Of a stretch of DNA of 64,000 nt, positions 25,601 through 35,118 are shown piece by piece (positions within the stretch are counted from its first letter, which is position 1; every line of letters begins with the position of its first letter). The DNA is from Stenogyne calaminthoides (Eukaryota > Streptophyta > Magnoliopsida > Lamiales > Lamiaceae): NCBI GenBank assembly GCA_037126765.1, contig JBBCBC010000019.1, positions 31,890,222-31,954,221 of the forward strand. The letters are read 5' to 3'. The notes beneath the pieces are model-generated. The model did no database searches. It had not been told where the DNA came from and saw only the letters and a program-made list of their open reading frames with translations. The translations under genes and the position numbers were made by a program.

Positions 25601-28107
25601 GAACAACATTAGTGGCTACCTTCCCGGACGCATAGTATTTTTCCTTGTAAGTTGTAATTCATCTATTGAGTTAATATCAAGAACCGTCCTGTAATTTATG
25701 CCGTGCCCAATTTTAGCCCAATATATTTTCACTTTTTCAACATCACCTCTTAATTGGACACGACTTAAGTTACATGACAATTCTTGATATTAACTCTTCA
25801 TTTATTATAGAATATGGATATATATCTTTTATTTATCACCCCAAATTAACAACTTAACATGTGCCTGATGACCACATATGAGATGTGACGACTAAGGATG
25901 ATGTGTATTTCCTTTCAGGTGAATACACATCTAACTCCCCGTCCAATTTTGCTTACCAGGCATGGCGAGAGCCGAGCCAATGTCAGAGGTCGAATTGGGG
26001 GTGACAGTGTGATAAGGTACTCTGATATGTGAATGTGAATACAATTGTTTATCTTGATTTGCTCACCTTCCAAATTCTATATAGCTATTTATCTGGATAT
26101 TATGGCAAGTTAGCTCCCTGTTGAATTTATTATATAAAGTGATATCATCTGGTTTCTTTTGAACAATAGATGTGATCACCTTCTAATGCTATTCTGTAAC
26201 TGAGGGTGCTAATTTTATTTTTGCAGTGATAATGGCGAGCTTTATGCGAGGAAACTTGCAAATTTTGTTGAAAAACGGCTTAAAAATGAAAAAGCTGCGT
26301 CTGTAAGTATCTTCAATTTATTACGGGTCGTGAAATTTATGTCCCGCTCATCTTAAATAACAGCTTCTATTCTGTTTGTGTGATCCTTTCGTGAATTGAG
26401 TACAAGATTGACATGTGGCGTATAAACAAAAATATCTGAAGTAGAGTAGGATAGTCATTTTATTTTGTGCTTGTTTCAGAAGGAGCAAACAATTCGACTC
26501 TGTTGGAAAAAAAGTTCTGTTTTTCTTTGTGGAATTCTTTTGAGAAGGAGATAAGGAGTTGGCACTAATACCACTGTGAAGAATTGGTTTGCATCTGATT
26601 TGAGTCCTGTTTCTTGTTTTCTTCTTTGGTTAGATATGGACCAGCACATTGCAGAGAACGATTTTAACAGCAGGCCCAATTGGTGGATTCCCCAAGGTTG
26701 TGCATAACAACATATCTTTACTTCAACACACAAAGTTTATCTATTGCCAGCTTTCTTTTTCTGACAGCTGAAATTATATTCTATTGTTCACTTTCGAAGA
26801 TACAATGGCGTGCACTTGATGAAATTAATGCTGGTGTATGCGATGGGATGACATATGAAGAAATAAAGAAAAATATGCCTGACGAATATGCGTATGCTTC
26901 ACTTCTTAATGCTTACTCTCTTGATTTTCTTCTTTTTATCCATTTTGTATGTTGTAACAATTTCTGGCCTGAACACCCATAAAATTGTCTTCTGAATATA
27001 ACTAGAGGGGATTTCATTTTATAGATTTTTGTAAGAAATTAATCATTTGTCCTAATTTGGTCATTTTCCATATACATAAAAACATATTGTTGTAAATTCC
27101 AGGCGTTATTTCTTCTCCTTTAAAAAAAATGTCATTAGTTCACTTTTGACCGGTTAGTATTATTGTATAAATCACAGATCACGTAAAAAGGACAAATTGA
27201 GGTACAGATATCCTCGTGGAGAGTCTTACCTTGATGTTATACAAAGGTTTGTGTTCCACGGTTTAAATATGTCTTTTTCTTTGAGAAAAGCTTTAACTTC
27301 ATTATGCATGCTTACTTACCACGTTTGTGTTTCTTCTCTTCTAGGTTGGAACCTGTGATTATCGAGCTTGAACGACAAAGAGCCCCTGTCGTGGTTATAT
27401 CTCACCAGGTTATACATATGTGACATTATTTAATTCTATCTCCAAATGCATTACTCATCACATGCCAAATTGATTTATTTTGACATTTCTAGGCTGTGTT
27501 GAGAGCTTTGTATGCTTACTTTGCTGATAGGCCATTGAAAGAGATTCCCCACATAGAGGTAATATATATCTACAGCTGCTACTTATATTGGAAGTGACAA
27601 AAACTTCTATTAACCTGGTTCACAAAAGTTTCATGGTGAATATACGAAGTAATACAGTATTATTTAGTGATTTTGAAAAGAATAACAAATAAAATCAAAC
27701 TTTTTTAAAATAGTGATACTTCATAAGCTAAAGCGTGATGCTTCATATGCGAAAAGATATTACTGTAAAAAAAAGAGTCCACGTGAATCTTATTCACATG
27801 TGACCTGTTCATTGGAAGTACATATTCATGACATATGTTTGATTCGATCTTTACAAAATCTATCGAATTGCATTTAAATTATGCGTTGATATTAAGATGG
27901 AAATAAACTGCTACAGAACGAACTTTTGACAGCTATAGTGCAAAAGCATGAATTAAAACAGCCTATTTTCTTGTGTTTGTAGTTGTATCACAAAACTGAA
28001 AACTGCATCATCGCTTTCTTGTTCATATGCAGATGCCACTTCACACGATAATAGAAATACAAATGGGAGTTACTGGTGTCCAGGAGAAACGATACAAGCT
28101 AATGTGA
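16641..28107 (+). CDS. F2KP: 6-phosphofructo-2-kinase/fructose-2,6-bisphosphatase with CBM20 domain; P-loop exon damaged
   Basis: A cytosolic enzyme that makes and removes fructose-2,6-bisphosphate, which controls sucrose/starch partitioning. I spliced 23 exons: 16641-16823, 17053-17116, 17203-17498, 18229-18444, 19319-19528, 19638-19733, 20315-20423, 20511-20540, 22800-22853, 23516-23569, 23642-23719, 24404-24495, 24568-24625, 24711-24785, 25599-25646, 25919-26016, 26227-26302, 26634-26696, 26800-26891, 27178-27246, 27345-27408, 27493-27558 and 28033-28107. The intact length would be about 751 residues, as in other plants. Residues 20-130 are CBM20 (PLVGSWDSSRA). A long Ser-rich linker follows to about 350, then the kinase (P-loop GLPARGKT in exon 7, FDATNSTRKRR) and from about 551 the phosphatase (TRHGESRANVRGR catalytic His, then SHQAVLRALYAYF). 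Exon 7 carries a 10-base excess and reads into TAA at 20390-20392. A second set of exons 5-8 follows at 21102-22117, also damaged. It is either a broken allele or an assembly error. Confidence 0.9.
18998..20855 (+). repeat. Tandem duplication inside F2KP, copy A (exons 5-8)
   Basis: This includes exons 5 (19319-19528), 6 (19638-19733), 7 (20315-20423) and 8 (20511-20540) with introns. Exons 5, 6 and 8 read in frame and have good splice sites. Exon 7 is broken after the P-loop: where copy B has CTTCGTTGGTTAGG, copy A has CTTCCAATTTAAATTTGG, and TAA follows in frame. The inserted words also occur in intron 3 at about 18090. Unit edges are approximate. Confidence 0.8.
19846..20225. mobile_element. 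MITE-like repeat in F2KP intron 6 (copy A)
   Basis: The left end GAGCCAGTTTGGCTGGCTAA pairs with the reverse complement of the right end, GAGCCCGTCTGGCTGAGCTT. The interior is rich in AGCTTATAAG/CTTATAAG words. The TSD is not clear; a hAT- or Harbinger-type MITE is likely. The segment was copied with its host intron into copy B. Confidence 0.55.
20856..22362 (+). repeat. Tandem duplication inside F2KP, copy B (damaged exons 5-8)
   Basis: Same order as copy A, about 350 bp shorter. Exon 5 copy: 21102-21282, 29 bases shorter, so out of frame. Exon 6 copy: about 21345-21424, 5' part lost. Exon 7 copy: about 21916-22009, lacking part of the P-loop region and its acceptor but keeping the correct CTTCGTTGGTTAGGTCACGA stretch. 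Exon 8 copy: 22088-22117, intact. The many small losses cluster, often replaced by a short G run, while the sequence between them is nearly identical to copy A. Confidence 0.8.
21535..21845. mobile_element. MITE-like repeat, duplicated copy in the F2KP second unit
   Basis: The same repeat as at 19846-20225, carried along by the tandem duplication. It lacks the GGCTGGCTAAGC part of the left end and the filler found in copy A at about 20103-20143. The right end, CAGCCAGACGGGCTC, is kept. Confidence 0.55.
23231..23374. mobile_element. MULE-type MITE, GAGACGGTCTCA family (copy 2), in an F2KP intron
   Basis: A 9-bp TSD, CTTTAATAT, lies at 23222-23230 and 23375-23383. The 144-bp element has long TIRs built on GAGACGGTCTCATG (left) and, reverse-complemented, GAGACGGTCTCACG (right). 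The 9-bp TSD and long TIR indicate a Mutator-like MITE. It is homologous to 3821-3949 in inverted orientation. Confidence 0.8.
25668..25795. mobile_element. Small MULE-type MITE in an F2KP intron
   Basis: A TIR of about 27 bp: GAGTTAATATCAAGAACCGT on the left and, reverse-complemented, GAGTTAATATCAAGAATTGT on the right. Near-identical 10-bp flanks (TTCATCTATT at 25658-25667, TTCATTTATT at 25796-25805) fit a Mutator-type TSD. It is 128 bp long and noncoding. Confidence 0.75.
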
Positions 28108-29880
28108 TAGGCTTGCCAAACCTAACATCTAGTAAGCTTCAGTTCCATGAATACTAATGTCACTTACAGCATACATTGCTCACTGTAATACAATTGAGAT
28201 TCGAAACAATTGTAGTTAATGTGAGTTATTTTATCACGAGAATAAATTCAGGGGTGCTAACACCTAAGTGCATGAAATACATCCTTGATTCTAAGGGGCA
28301 TTTGAATTTGAGGACAATTATAAATCTTGTGCTCTTTCTTCTTGAATTTTCCATCTCCTATTTGTTAATTGGCAAAGTCCATTTAAACTGAAAAAATTTA
28401 GGGTTAGGGCAATTTTTTGCACGCCCATTTAAATCTAGGTTTTTTTTTTTTTTTTTGGCTCGAGCCCGATGCCTTGGGTTGAGCCCTAGTGGGTAGTTTA
28501 GTCTGAGAGCCCGTTTAATATTTTTAAATTTAATTTTTAATATAATTATATGATGATTTTACTATACTTTATTATTATTGTTCATATTTATTATGAAATG
28601 GTTTAAAAGATATTATCGTGTTCAAATAGGGATAAAAATGTTGAGTAGTAGTGATGCTGATTATTAAATAGTTATCACTTCAACACATTAACATTATTTG
28701 ACCTTGCTTTGGAAATGGTCGATTCGGACAATATCTTTTGAAAATCTTAGACGCTATACTTAAATATTAAGGGGGTATTTGGTTGGGAAGGTTTGGAGGT
28801 ATACTATGAGAATCAAAGTCATAGTGTGTATTTGGAATTACACTATTATGACTTTGATTCCCCCAAAGTCAAATAGGTGAGGTATGTATGATTTTCATTT
28901 TCATTTTCATTTACTTTTTTATTTCATTTCTTACAATTCGATCTAATAATGAGGGCTCGGGAAAAATCCAGGCTTCCTATGAAAACAATGGTCCAAATCA
29001 TTAATTTTCCTACAAACAAGACGAGCACATATCACTACATTGCCGAAGTATAACTTTACTGCAGACAAAAAAAATCAATTTCTCATTTTTCCCCATTCTT
29101 TTGTGTCACAGTAAGAATAGGGCGATAATTAAAAAAAAAAAAGCATCGTGAACCCTTCGAAAGTGAAATTGACTCAGTTCAATTCTTCTGTGTCACTTTT
29201 TTTGAGTTTCAAGATCATTCCACTTCCTGGTAATTTAACACATGGACTTAGAGTAATGGTGATTCGTTGAATTTTTTTGTTATTAATCTATCCTATGGAA
29301 CACCGAGTGAAACACAATATATGGAAAAGATGATATTGTGCAAATTGACCATCATGAAATACGGAATATTCGAATCTCTTGCCCCTAATATCGTGTAGCT
29401 GCTTCTTTCTTTTACCACGTCAACTCCATCATTTATGGAAATAGTTATAGAATCCGACTCAACTTACAAATTTAATTGAGAAAAAAATTTGTATACATCT
29501 AGTTCATGCTATGAATTCGGTTATTTAAGTATCACTGTTACATACAAAAACTCTCACTGTTATGTATAAAAACTATCATTGTTATGAACAAAAATAATCA
29601 TTGTTTAGAAAATATTTTATATTTTTAAATAGTGAAAGTTTTTGTGCATAACAGTGATAGTTTTTACACATAACAGTGATAGAGTTCATGTGTGAACCTG
29701 ATTCATATAAGTCTTACTCTTTAATTGAATAATAGGTTCTTGCTCGATTGAATTTAACTAGCTAAGGTTATTAGAATTAATCTTTGACTACATACGTAGA
29801 CATTTCACCAAACAAAAACAGCAATACTTATATTATAATAAATTTTCATCTTATGAATGTGACACTTACACGTTTAGTGA
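28108..29880. other. F2KP 3' flank and repeat-rich intergenic DNA
   Basis: The first 150-300 bases should hold the F2KP 3' UTR. Further on: a T-run at 28440-28456; a MITE-like left end TTAAGGGGGTATTTGGTTGG near 28769, with a GAATCAAAGTCATAGT/ACTATTATGACTTTGATTC inverted repeat just inside; and the inverted repeat at 29530-29690. No gene is seen. Confidence 0.5.
29530..29690. repeat. Inverted repeat of ATCACTGTTATG words
   Basis: The left arm has three units like TCACTGTTATGTATAAAAAC (to about 29600). The right arm has the inverted units GTTTTTGTGCATAACAGTGAT and GTTTTTACACATAACAGTGA (29637-29688). The AT-rich middle is about 40 bp. It may be a MITE or a foldback element; no TSD was determined. 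Confidence 0.5.
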
Positions 29881-29888
29881 GGGATAAG

Positions 29889-32800
29889 TAGAGTTGCCCA
29901 TCCTAACCGGAATCGGCGGTTATAACCGGAACTGGAACCGGATAAATCGGAATTGGAATCGTCGGAATCGGAACCGTGACGAACCGGAACCGAAACCGTG
30001 TATTACGGTTCGGTTCCGGTTCCGGTTCCTACTGCTTCCAAACCGTAACCACTGGTTCCACGGTTCGAACCGGCGGTTCCGCGGTTCCGAACCGTTTATG
30101 ACCGTTGCAAACCAGATTTGCCCATTGGAACCGGTGGTTCCGCGGTTCCGAACCGTGAACCGCCGGTTCTCGTCTATTTTTCTTTTTAATGGTTGAGATT
30201 GAGTCAAATGTTACCATTTTTTGATCCAATGGTCGAGATTCAATATGAAATGTTACCGTTTTTTTTTTTTTTTTTTTTTTATTTTCCCAAACTCTATAAA
30301 TACCCCTTCATTTGTATTCATTTTCTTGCACCAACTTGGTCCAAATTGATCAATTATTCTTCATCTCTCTAATTCTCTTGTTCTAACTTTATAAGCTTCA
30401 TTATAGTTCATAGTTCATACTTCATATATTATCTATATTGATATATTTTATACATTATAGTATATAGTTTATATTATATACACTTTACTTTATATTTTAT
30501 ATTACATAAAAAAATGTTAAAAAGAGGAGGATCATCTCGACCATCATCTTCTAGAGGAGGAAAAAAAAAAAGAGTCCGATGACTTCGATTTTTTTCCTCC
30601 ACCTCCTCCTCCCTCTTGCACAATTCAATATTCCATGGAGTGTGGAGGAAATAGAAGCAGTCTTGGTCCCTGTTATCACGGATGCCACTTTTTTCAAATG
30701 AAGAATTTCAACAACCTCGTGGTGGTACTCAAGAAAGTACTCATGGTCATGGACATGGTCCTCATGAAAACGAAGAAAATGTGGAGGAGACCATTCCACC
30801 TCAAGGCGGAGAAAGAAGATGTAGAGTTCTTGCATCCGAAATATTCACCATTCACTTCAAAAAAGTGGCAACCGATGAAGTAAATATATTTAAAGTTTAT
30901 TGTAACTATTGCACTAATGTTTATCATTTTGAGAAAGGTGGTGGATATGGAACATTTAAAAAACACTTGTTGGCAAAACATAAAGAAGTCTTGAGAATGA
31001 TTACATCTCAAATGCAACTACGTGGATTCACGGCGTCTTCTGAAGGTGGTGAAGTAAGTAATCCTACTAGTTTATTTAGATATAATGTTAAGGTTGCTAG
31101 AAGAGAATTAGCTAAACTTATTTGTTCTAAACATCTTCCTTTTCGTTTTGCAAATGATCTTCGTTTTGAAAAATGGGTTACTATGGCTTATAATCCTTCG
31201 GCCAAAAAAATTTCACGGTCTCCTATTACTCGTGAAATTGATAAAATGGCTAAAGAAATAAGAGATGAAATGACTAGCATGTTTTTTAGATTAACTCAAA
31301 AAGTTTCTATATGTTCGGATATTTGGAGTGATCATTTTCAAGAGCATAATTATATGAGCATTACTTGACATTGGATTGATGATACGTGGACAATTCAAAA
31401 ACGTTTAATTGCATATAGAGAGTTTGATACTGAGCATACGGCCGCTAATATTGCTCTAAAAATTCGTACGGTTTTGCAAGAGTACAACATTCTTACAAAA
31501 ATATTTTCAATTTCATTTGATAATGCAAGTGCTAATACTGCTAGTTTAGATGAACTTATTGCAATTTGTCAACCATCAATTGGTGGTAGATTTTTTCATG
31601 CAAGATGTTTTTGTCATATTTTAAATTTGTGTGTTCAAGATGGTTTATCTTTTTAAAAATGCATGTTGCTCCTATTAAACATGCACTTGGTTATTTGGTT
31701 AGACATCAAAAAGTTTTAAAAAGATGGAAAAGTTTTTGTGTAGTTAATAAACTTACTCCTAAAAAGTTTTCACTTGATGTTGCTACTAGATGGAACTCAA
31801 CTTATAAAATGTTAAGTGCATCTTATGAGTATAGAAATGCATTATGTAATTTTTTTGCACAAGAACAATGTGGTATTACGTTATTTCCTAGTCAATGGGA
31901 TTCATGTGCTACTTTATGTGAGATGTTGCAAGTTTTTAATGAAGCTACTACACAATTATCCGGTACATATTACTTCTATTCTTGCTTTAGATCAATGTGT
32001 TAGAGTTGCAATTACTCTATATTGTAGTGATCCAAATGAAATATTATATAATGCTATTAGTTCAATGAAAGTCAAATGGATGAAATATTTTTTATATATT
32101 CCCGATGTGTTTATAATTGCTAAAATACTTGATCCTAGAGTAAGAATAGATGGAGTGCAAGAATTAATTTCTATATATTATGATGCTTTATTTCCTATTA
32201 CAGATGATAACACCCCTTCTCCTATTGTGGTTGTCCAAAAATCTAAACAAGTTCTTATGGATTTTTTTAGAGAATATAAAATTCAATTTGGTCCTACTAG
32301 TGGTGATTCTACTAGTGTTCGTGGTGCTACTAGTACTACTAGTGGATGTGGTGGTACTCAATCCATTGGTCGTGGTCTTTATGGTAAATTTTCCCGTTTA
32401 GATAATTTTTCTGAAGAACGATATCAACAACGTGCAACGGCACAATCAAATATTTTCTTAGAAATTGAAAATTTTCTAAATACACCTTTTTTTGAGTATC
32501 AACCGGGAGAATTAGAAAATTTTGATATTTTAAAGTGGTGGTCGAGGAGATTAGATGCTTATCCGGTGTTGAGTATGATTGCAAAAGAGGTATATGCATG
32601 TCCCGTCTCAACCGTAGTCGTCGAACGAACATTTAGCTTGGGTGGACATATCTTGAATGAAAGGCGTTCAAGATTGACAATTGAGCACTTGAAAACCAAT
32701 GTTTACTTGATGATTGGGTGAAAGCCGAAGATCGAACACAAGATGAAGCTCTTAGCGCGGATTCTAGCGAAGATAGTGTGATCGACGACACAACCGAAAC

Positions 32801-33415
32801 CGAAAGTGAAGCTTAAATCTTCTTAAGATTTAAGTCTTGAGGTAAGAAACAAGGTAAGAGAACTACGTGGACTTTGATTCTAATCGGATACGTAGGCAAC
32901 ATAATTTTAAGTTTCTAGCTTAGAATTTTCTAAGTTTAAAATTTAAAATTATGCCAAAGCCCTTTTTTTTATCCTCTTTTTATTATTTGTAATTTTTTTA
33001 ATTGTAATTATAAGTTGTACACTTGTATTTGTAGCATTAGCAATTTAACATGTTACTTGTAAGTTGTAAAAGTTGTAAATTGTAATTTTTGTAATGTATT
33101 AAATTATTGTTTCATGTAAATTTTTTGAGTTGTTTGTTATTTGTAATTTTGTATGTTTAATAACATAAGATTTTGCTTCATCTTCTTTAAATTTACTTCA
33201 ATTTATTTTTTTATTTGTATTTTGATAAAGATAAAAAAAATAAATAAAAAAAATCTGAGTTCGAAATAGTGAAACGCCGGAACCGTTGGGCCGGACCATG
33301 AAAACCGGAACCATTAAAGTATTTTACACGGTTTGGTTCCGATTTCAATTTTTTGGAACCGAAAACCGGCGATTCGAACAAAAAATCGGTGGTTCGAACT
33401 GTTTGGGCAACTCTA
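29889..33415 (+). mobile_element. hAT-family DNA transposon, full length but decayed
   Basis: The ends are exact TIRs of 12 bp, TAGAGTTGCCCA and TGGGCAACTCTA. The flanks GGGATAAG (29881-29888) and GGGACAAG (33416-33423) are an 8-bp TSD with one change. Both subterminal regions (29900-30170 and 33280-33400) carry dense GGTTCCG/CGGAACC words in both orientations, likely transposase binding sites. The interior carries the broken transposase at 30514-32816. The size of 3527 bp is normal for an autonomous hAT. Confidence 0.93.
30514..32816 (+). pseudogene. hAT transposase (BED finger, RNase H-fold, dimerisation domain), broken
   Basis: It would cut and paste the surrounding element. A BED-type zinc finger is visible at about 30895-30990 (CNYC ... 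HLLAKH), followed by the RNase H-like catalytic region (CSDIWSDHF; FDNASANTA; RCFCHILNLCVQDGL) and the C-terminal hAT dimerisation domain (KWWSRRLDAYPVLSMIAKEV; VERTFSLGGH). Damage: frame changes near 30560-30700, a TGA at 31366-31368, a single-base loss in the T run near 31650, a short deletion near 31970, and a single-base loss near 32707 just before the acidic tail that ends at 32814-32816. It cannot make a full protein. The lesions look scattered, as in neutral decay. The start at 30514 is the first ATG of a Ser/Arg-rich leader typical of these proteins. Confidence 0.9.
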
Positions 33416-33423
33416 GGGACAAG

Positions 33424-33971
33424 GGCACATGCACTTTTTTACATGTCCACATAATTAGTACAACGTCTACCCAAAAAATATTTACTTTTTAGAACTCATT
33501 ATTTGCACGCGTGTACGCATAATATATATATATATATATTACAGCCACAAATAATATTATTTGAAAATGGTCCATATTTGTTGTTTATGTATAGTTTAAT
33601 TAAAATAAAATCAGTTACATTTTTTTGTCTGAACTCTGTGCAAACATAATTGAAGACACCGTTGTCACACTGTGATTTAGATGTGATATATGTTCCGCTG
33701 AACACTGGGACGGATCCAGCATTTCGTCCCTGAGGATGAAATTTTTAATTGAGTAAGAATGAAAGTTTTTTAATATTTCAAGAGGAGTAAAATGATAAAA
33801 TCATATAAATTTAAAGCATAAATATGATTTTTTTACATATATAGTACAAAAATTTTAAATCTCAAGGAGAGTGATTGCCAACTATTAATGATGAAATTTT
33901 CGTCTTTTGCAAGTTAAATATCAAACTATTAAATTATTGTAAAAAGAACGCAATTTAAAAAATAAAACATC
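33424..33971. other. Short AT-rich spacer between the hAT and CACTA elements
   Basis: It contains an (AT)n run at about 33520-33539. No gene is seen. Confidence 0.6.
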
Positions 33972-34389
33972 CACTACAAGAAAATAAAGAATTGCCTACG
34001 AAAATTTTCAAATGGCTACGAAATTTTTCTACAAAAATAATTTGGTTCTTAAAAAATGAGGATTGCCTACGATTTACCTACCAATTTTTAGAATAATCTT
34101 TGAAAAAAATATCTACACAGATAATTCTCTAGGCAAACAAATTACTTACGAAATACATTTGTAATTTTAATAGGCAAACTTACCTACACAAATAATTTTC
34201 TAGGCAATTTACATTTCCATAGGCATTTATATTTGTAGTTTAAAAATAGGCTATATAATAGAAAATTTTGTAGGAAAATCGTAGGCAAACTTTACTATTT
34301 AAGAAAAAAATTATTTTCGTAAGATATTTCATAGGCATGTTGGAAAATATTGAAAAAATTCGTAGGCAATGCACTATTTTCTTGTAGTG
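33972..34389. mobile_element. CACTA-type MITE (418 bp)
   Basis: The ends are CACTACAAGAAAATA and TATTTTCTTGTAGTG, with the match running on to ATTGCCTACGAA on both sides (TIR about 30 bp with a few differences). The interior is made of repeated TAGGCAA/TTGCCTA and CTACGAAA words, the subterminal repeats typical of CACTA elements. Flanking triplets are ATC and ATG, so the 3-bp TSD is imperfect. It has no coding capacity. Confidence 0.85.
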
Positions 34390-34586
34390 ATGGGATATTT
34401 TTATCAAGTCATATACCACTTTGCATAAGAAGCGAGATAGATACCGAACTTTCAAACTATTGCAAATAAAGGACCTGCTGCATCATAAATCACAATATAA
34501 TTATGACTAATGCCAAAACAACTGTTTAATATATTAATATTATGATGTATCATTTGACAACAAATTTTGACTTATAAAAAGTGATA

Positions 34587-34823
34587 CTCCCTTCGTCCCA
34601 AAGTTATTTATCCCTTTTAAAAAATGACATGTCGCAACATTTTAAAATTCAATCTCATGTTATTACTTTTACCCAAAAAAATCATCTATTTTAGTAATAA
34701 TATATATAGAACTACAATACCTTCAATCAAAAATTACTTTATTATAACTTTAAATAATACTCCCTCCATTTCCAATAAAAAACTCATATTAAAAGAAAAA
34801 GGGTAAATAATTTTGGAATGAGA
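34587..34823. mobile_element. Stowaway-like MITE
   Basis: The left end CTCCCTTCGTCCCAAAGTTA pairs with the reverse complement of the right end, CTCATTCCAAAATTATTTAC. The flanking dinucleotide is TA on both sides. The CTCCCT start is typical of Stowaway (Tc1/Mariner) MITEs. A second CTCCCTCCATTT end near 34763 suggests a nested partial copy. Confidence 0.6.
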
Positions 34824-34922
34824 TATTATTGACTATTGATGAAAGTATAAGATGTGCAGTAATTAACTCATTAAAACTAGGAAGTAGGAACAAATTAATT
34901 TATTACAATTCCGAAATACTAA

Positions 34923-35100
34923 TCAGGTGGCTTAGCCCACCTGACCATTGGGCGCCTCAATTGAGTGAGAGACCCAGATTCGATTCCCTTTGGGAACAAA
35001 TTGGAGTATGAGAGTTATAAGGTGACTTGGTGAATATGTCGAGTGTTTGGGTGCTTGATGTACTAACTACTAACAACTAACTTTGTCCGATAAAAAAAAA
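34923..35100 (+). mobile_element. tRNA-derived SINE with poly-A tail
   Basis: An exact 18-bp TSD (ACAATTCCGAAATACTAA) lies at 34905-34922 and 35101-35118. The head has an A-box-like GTGGCTTAGCCC and a B-box-like AGATTCGATTCC about 40 bases apart. The body is short and ends in a run of A. Size, internal polymerase III-type promoter, A tail and long TSD together define a SINE mobilised in trans by LINE machinery. The exact TSD indicates a fairly recent insertion. Confidence 0.92.
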
Positions 35101-35118
35101 ACAATTCCGAAATACTAA

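Noticed and set aside
29894..30229. Overlapping open frames of 60-100 codons on both strands rich in Arg/Asn/Phe
   Set aside because: They arise from the GGTTCCG/CGGAACC subterminal repeats of the hAT element.
30551..31017. Minus-strand frames of about 100 codons
   Set aside because: They are shadows of the hAT transposase on the plus strand.
34923..35000. Possible tRNA gene (A- and B-box-like sequences)
   Set aside because: The cloverleaf does not close, an A-rich tail follows, and an 18-bp TSD flanks the unit; it is a SINE.
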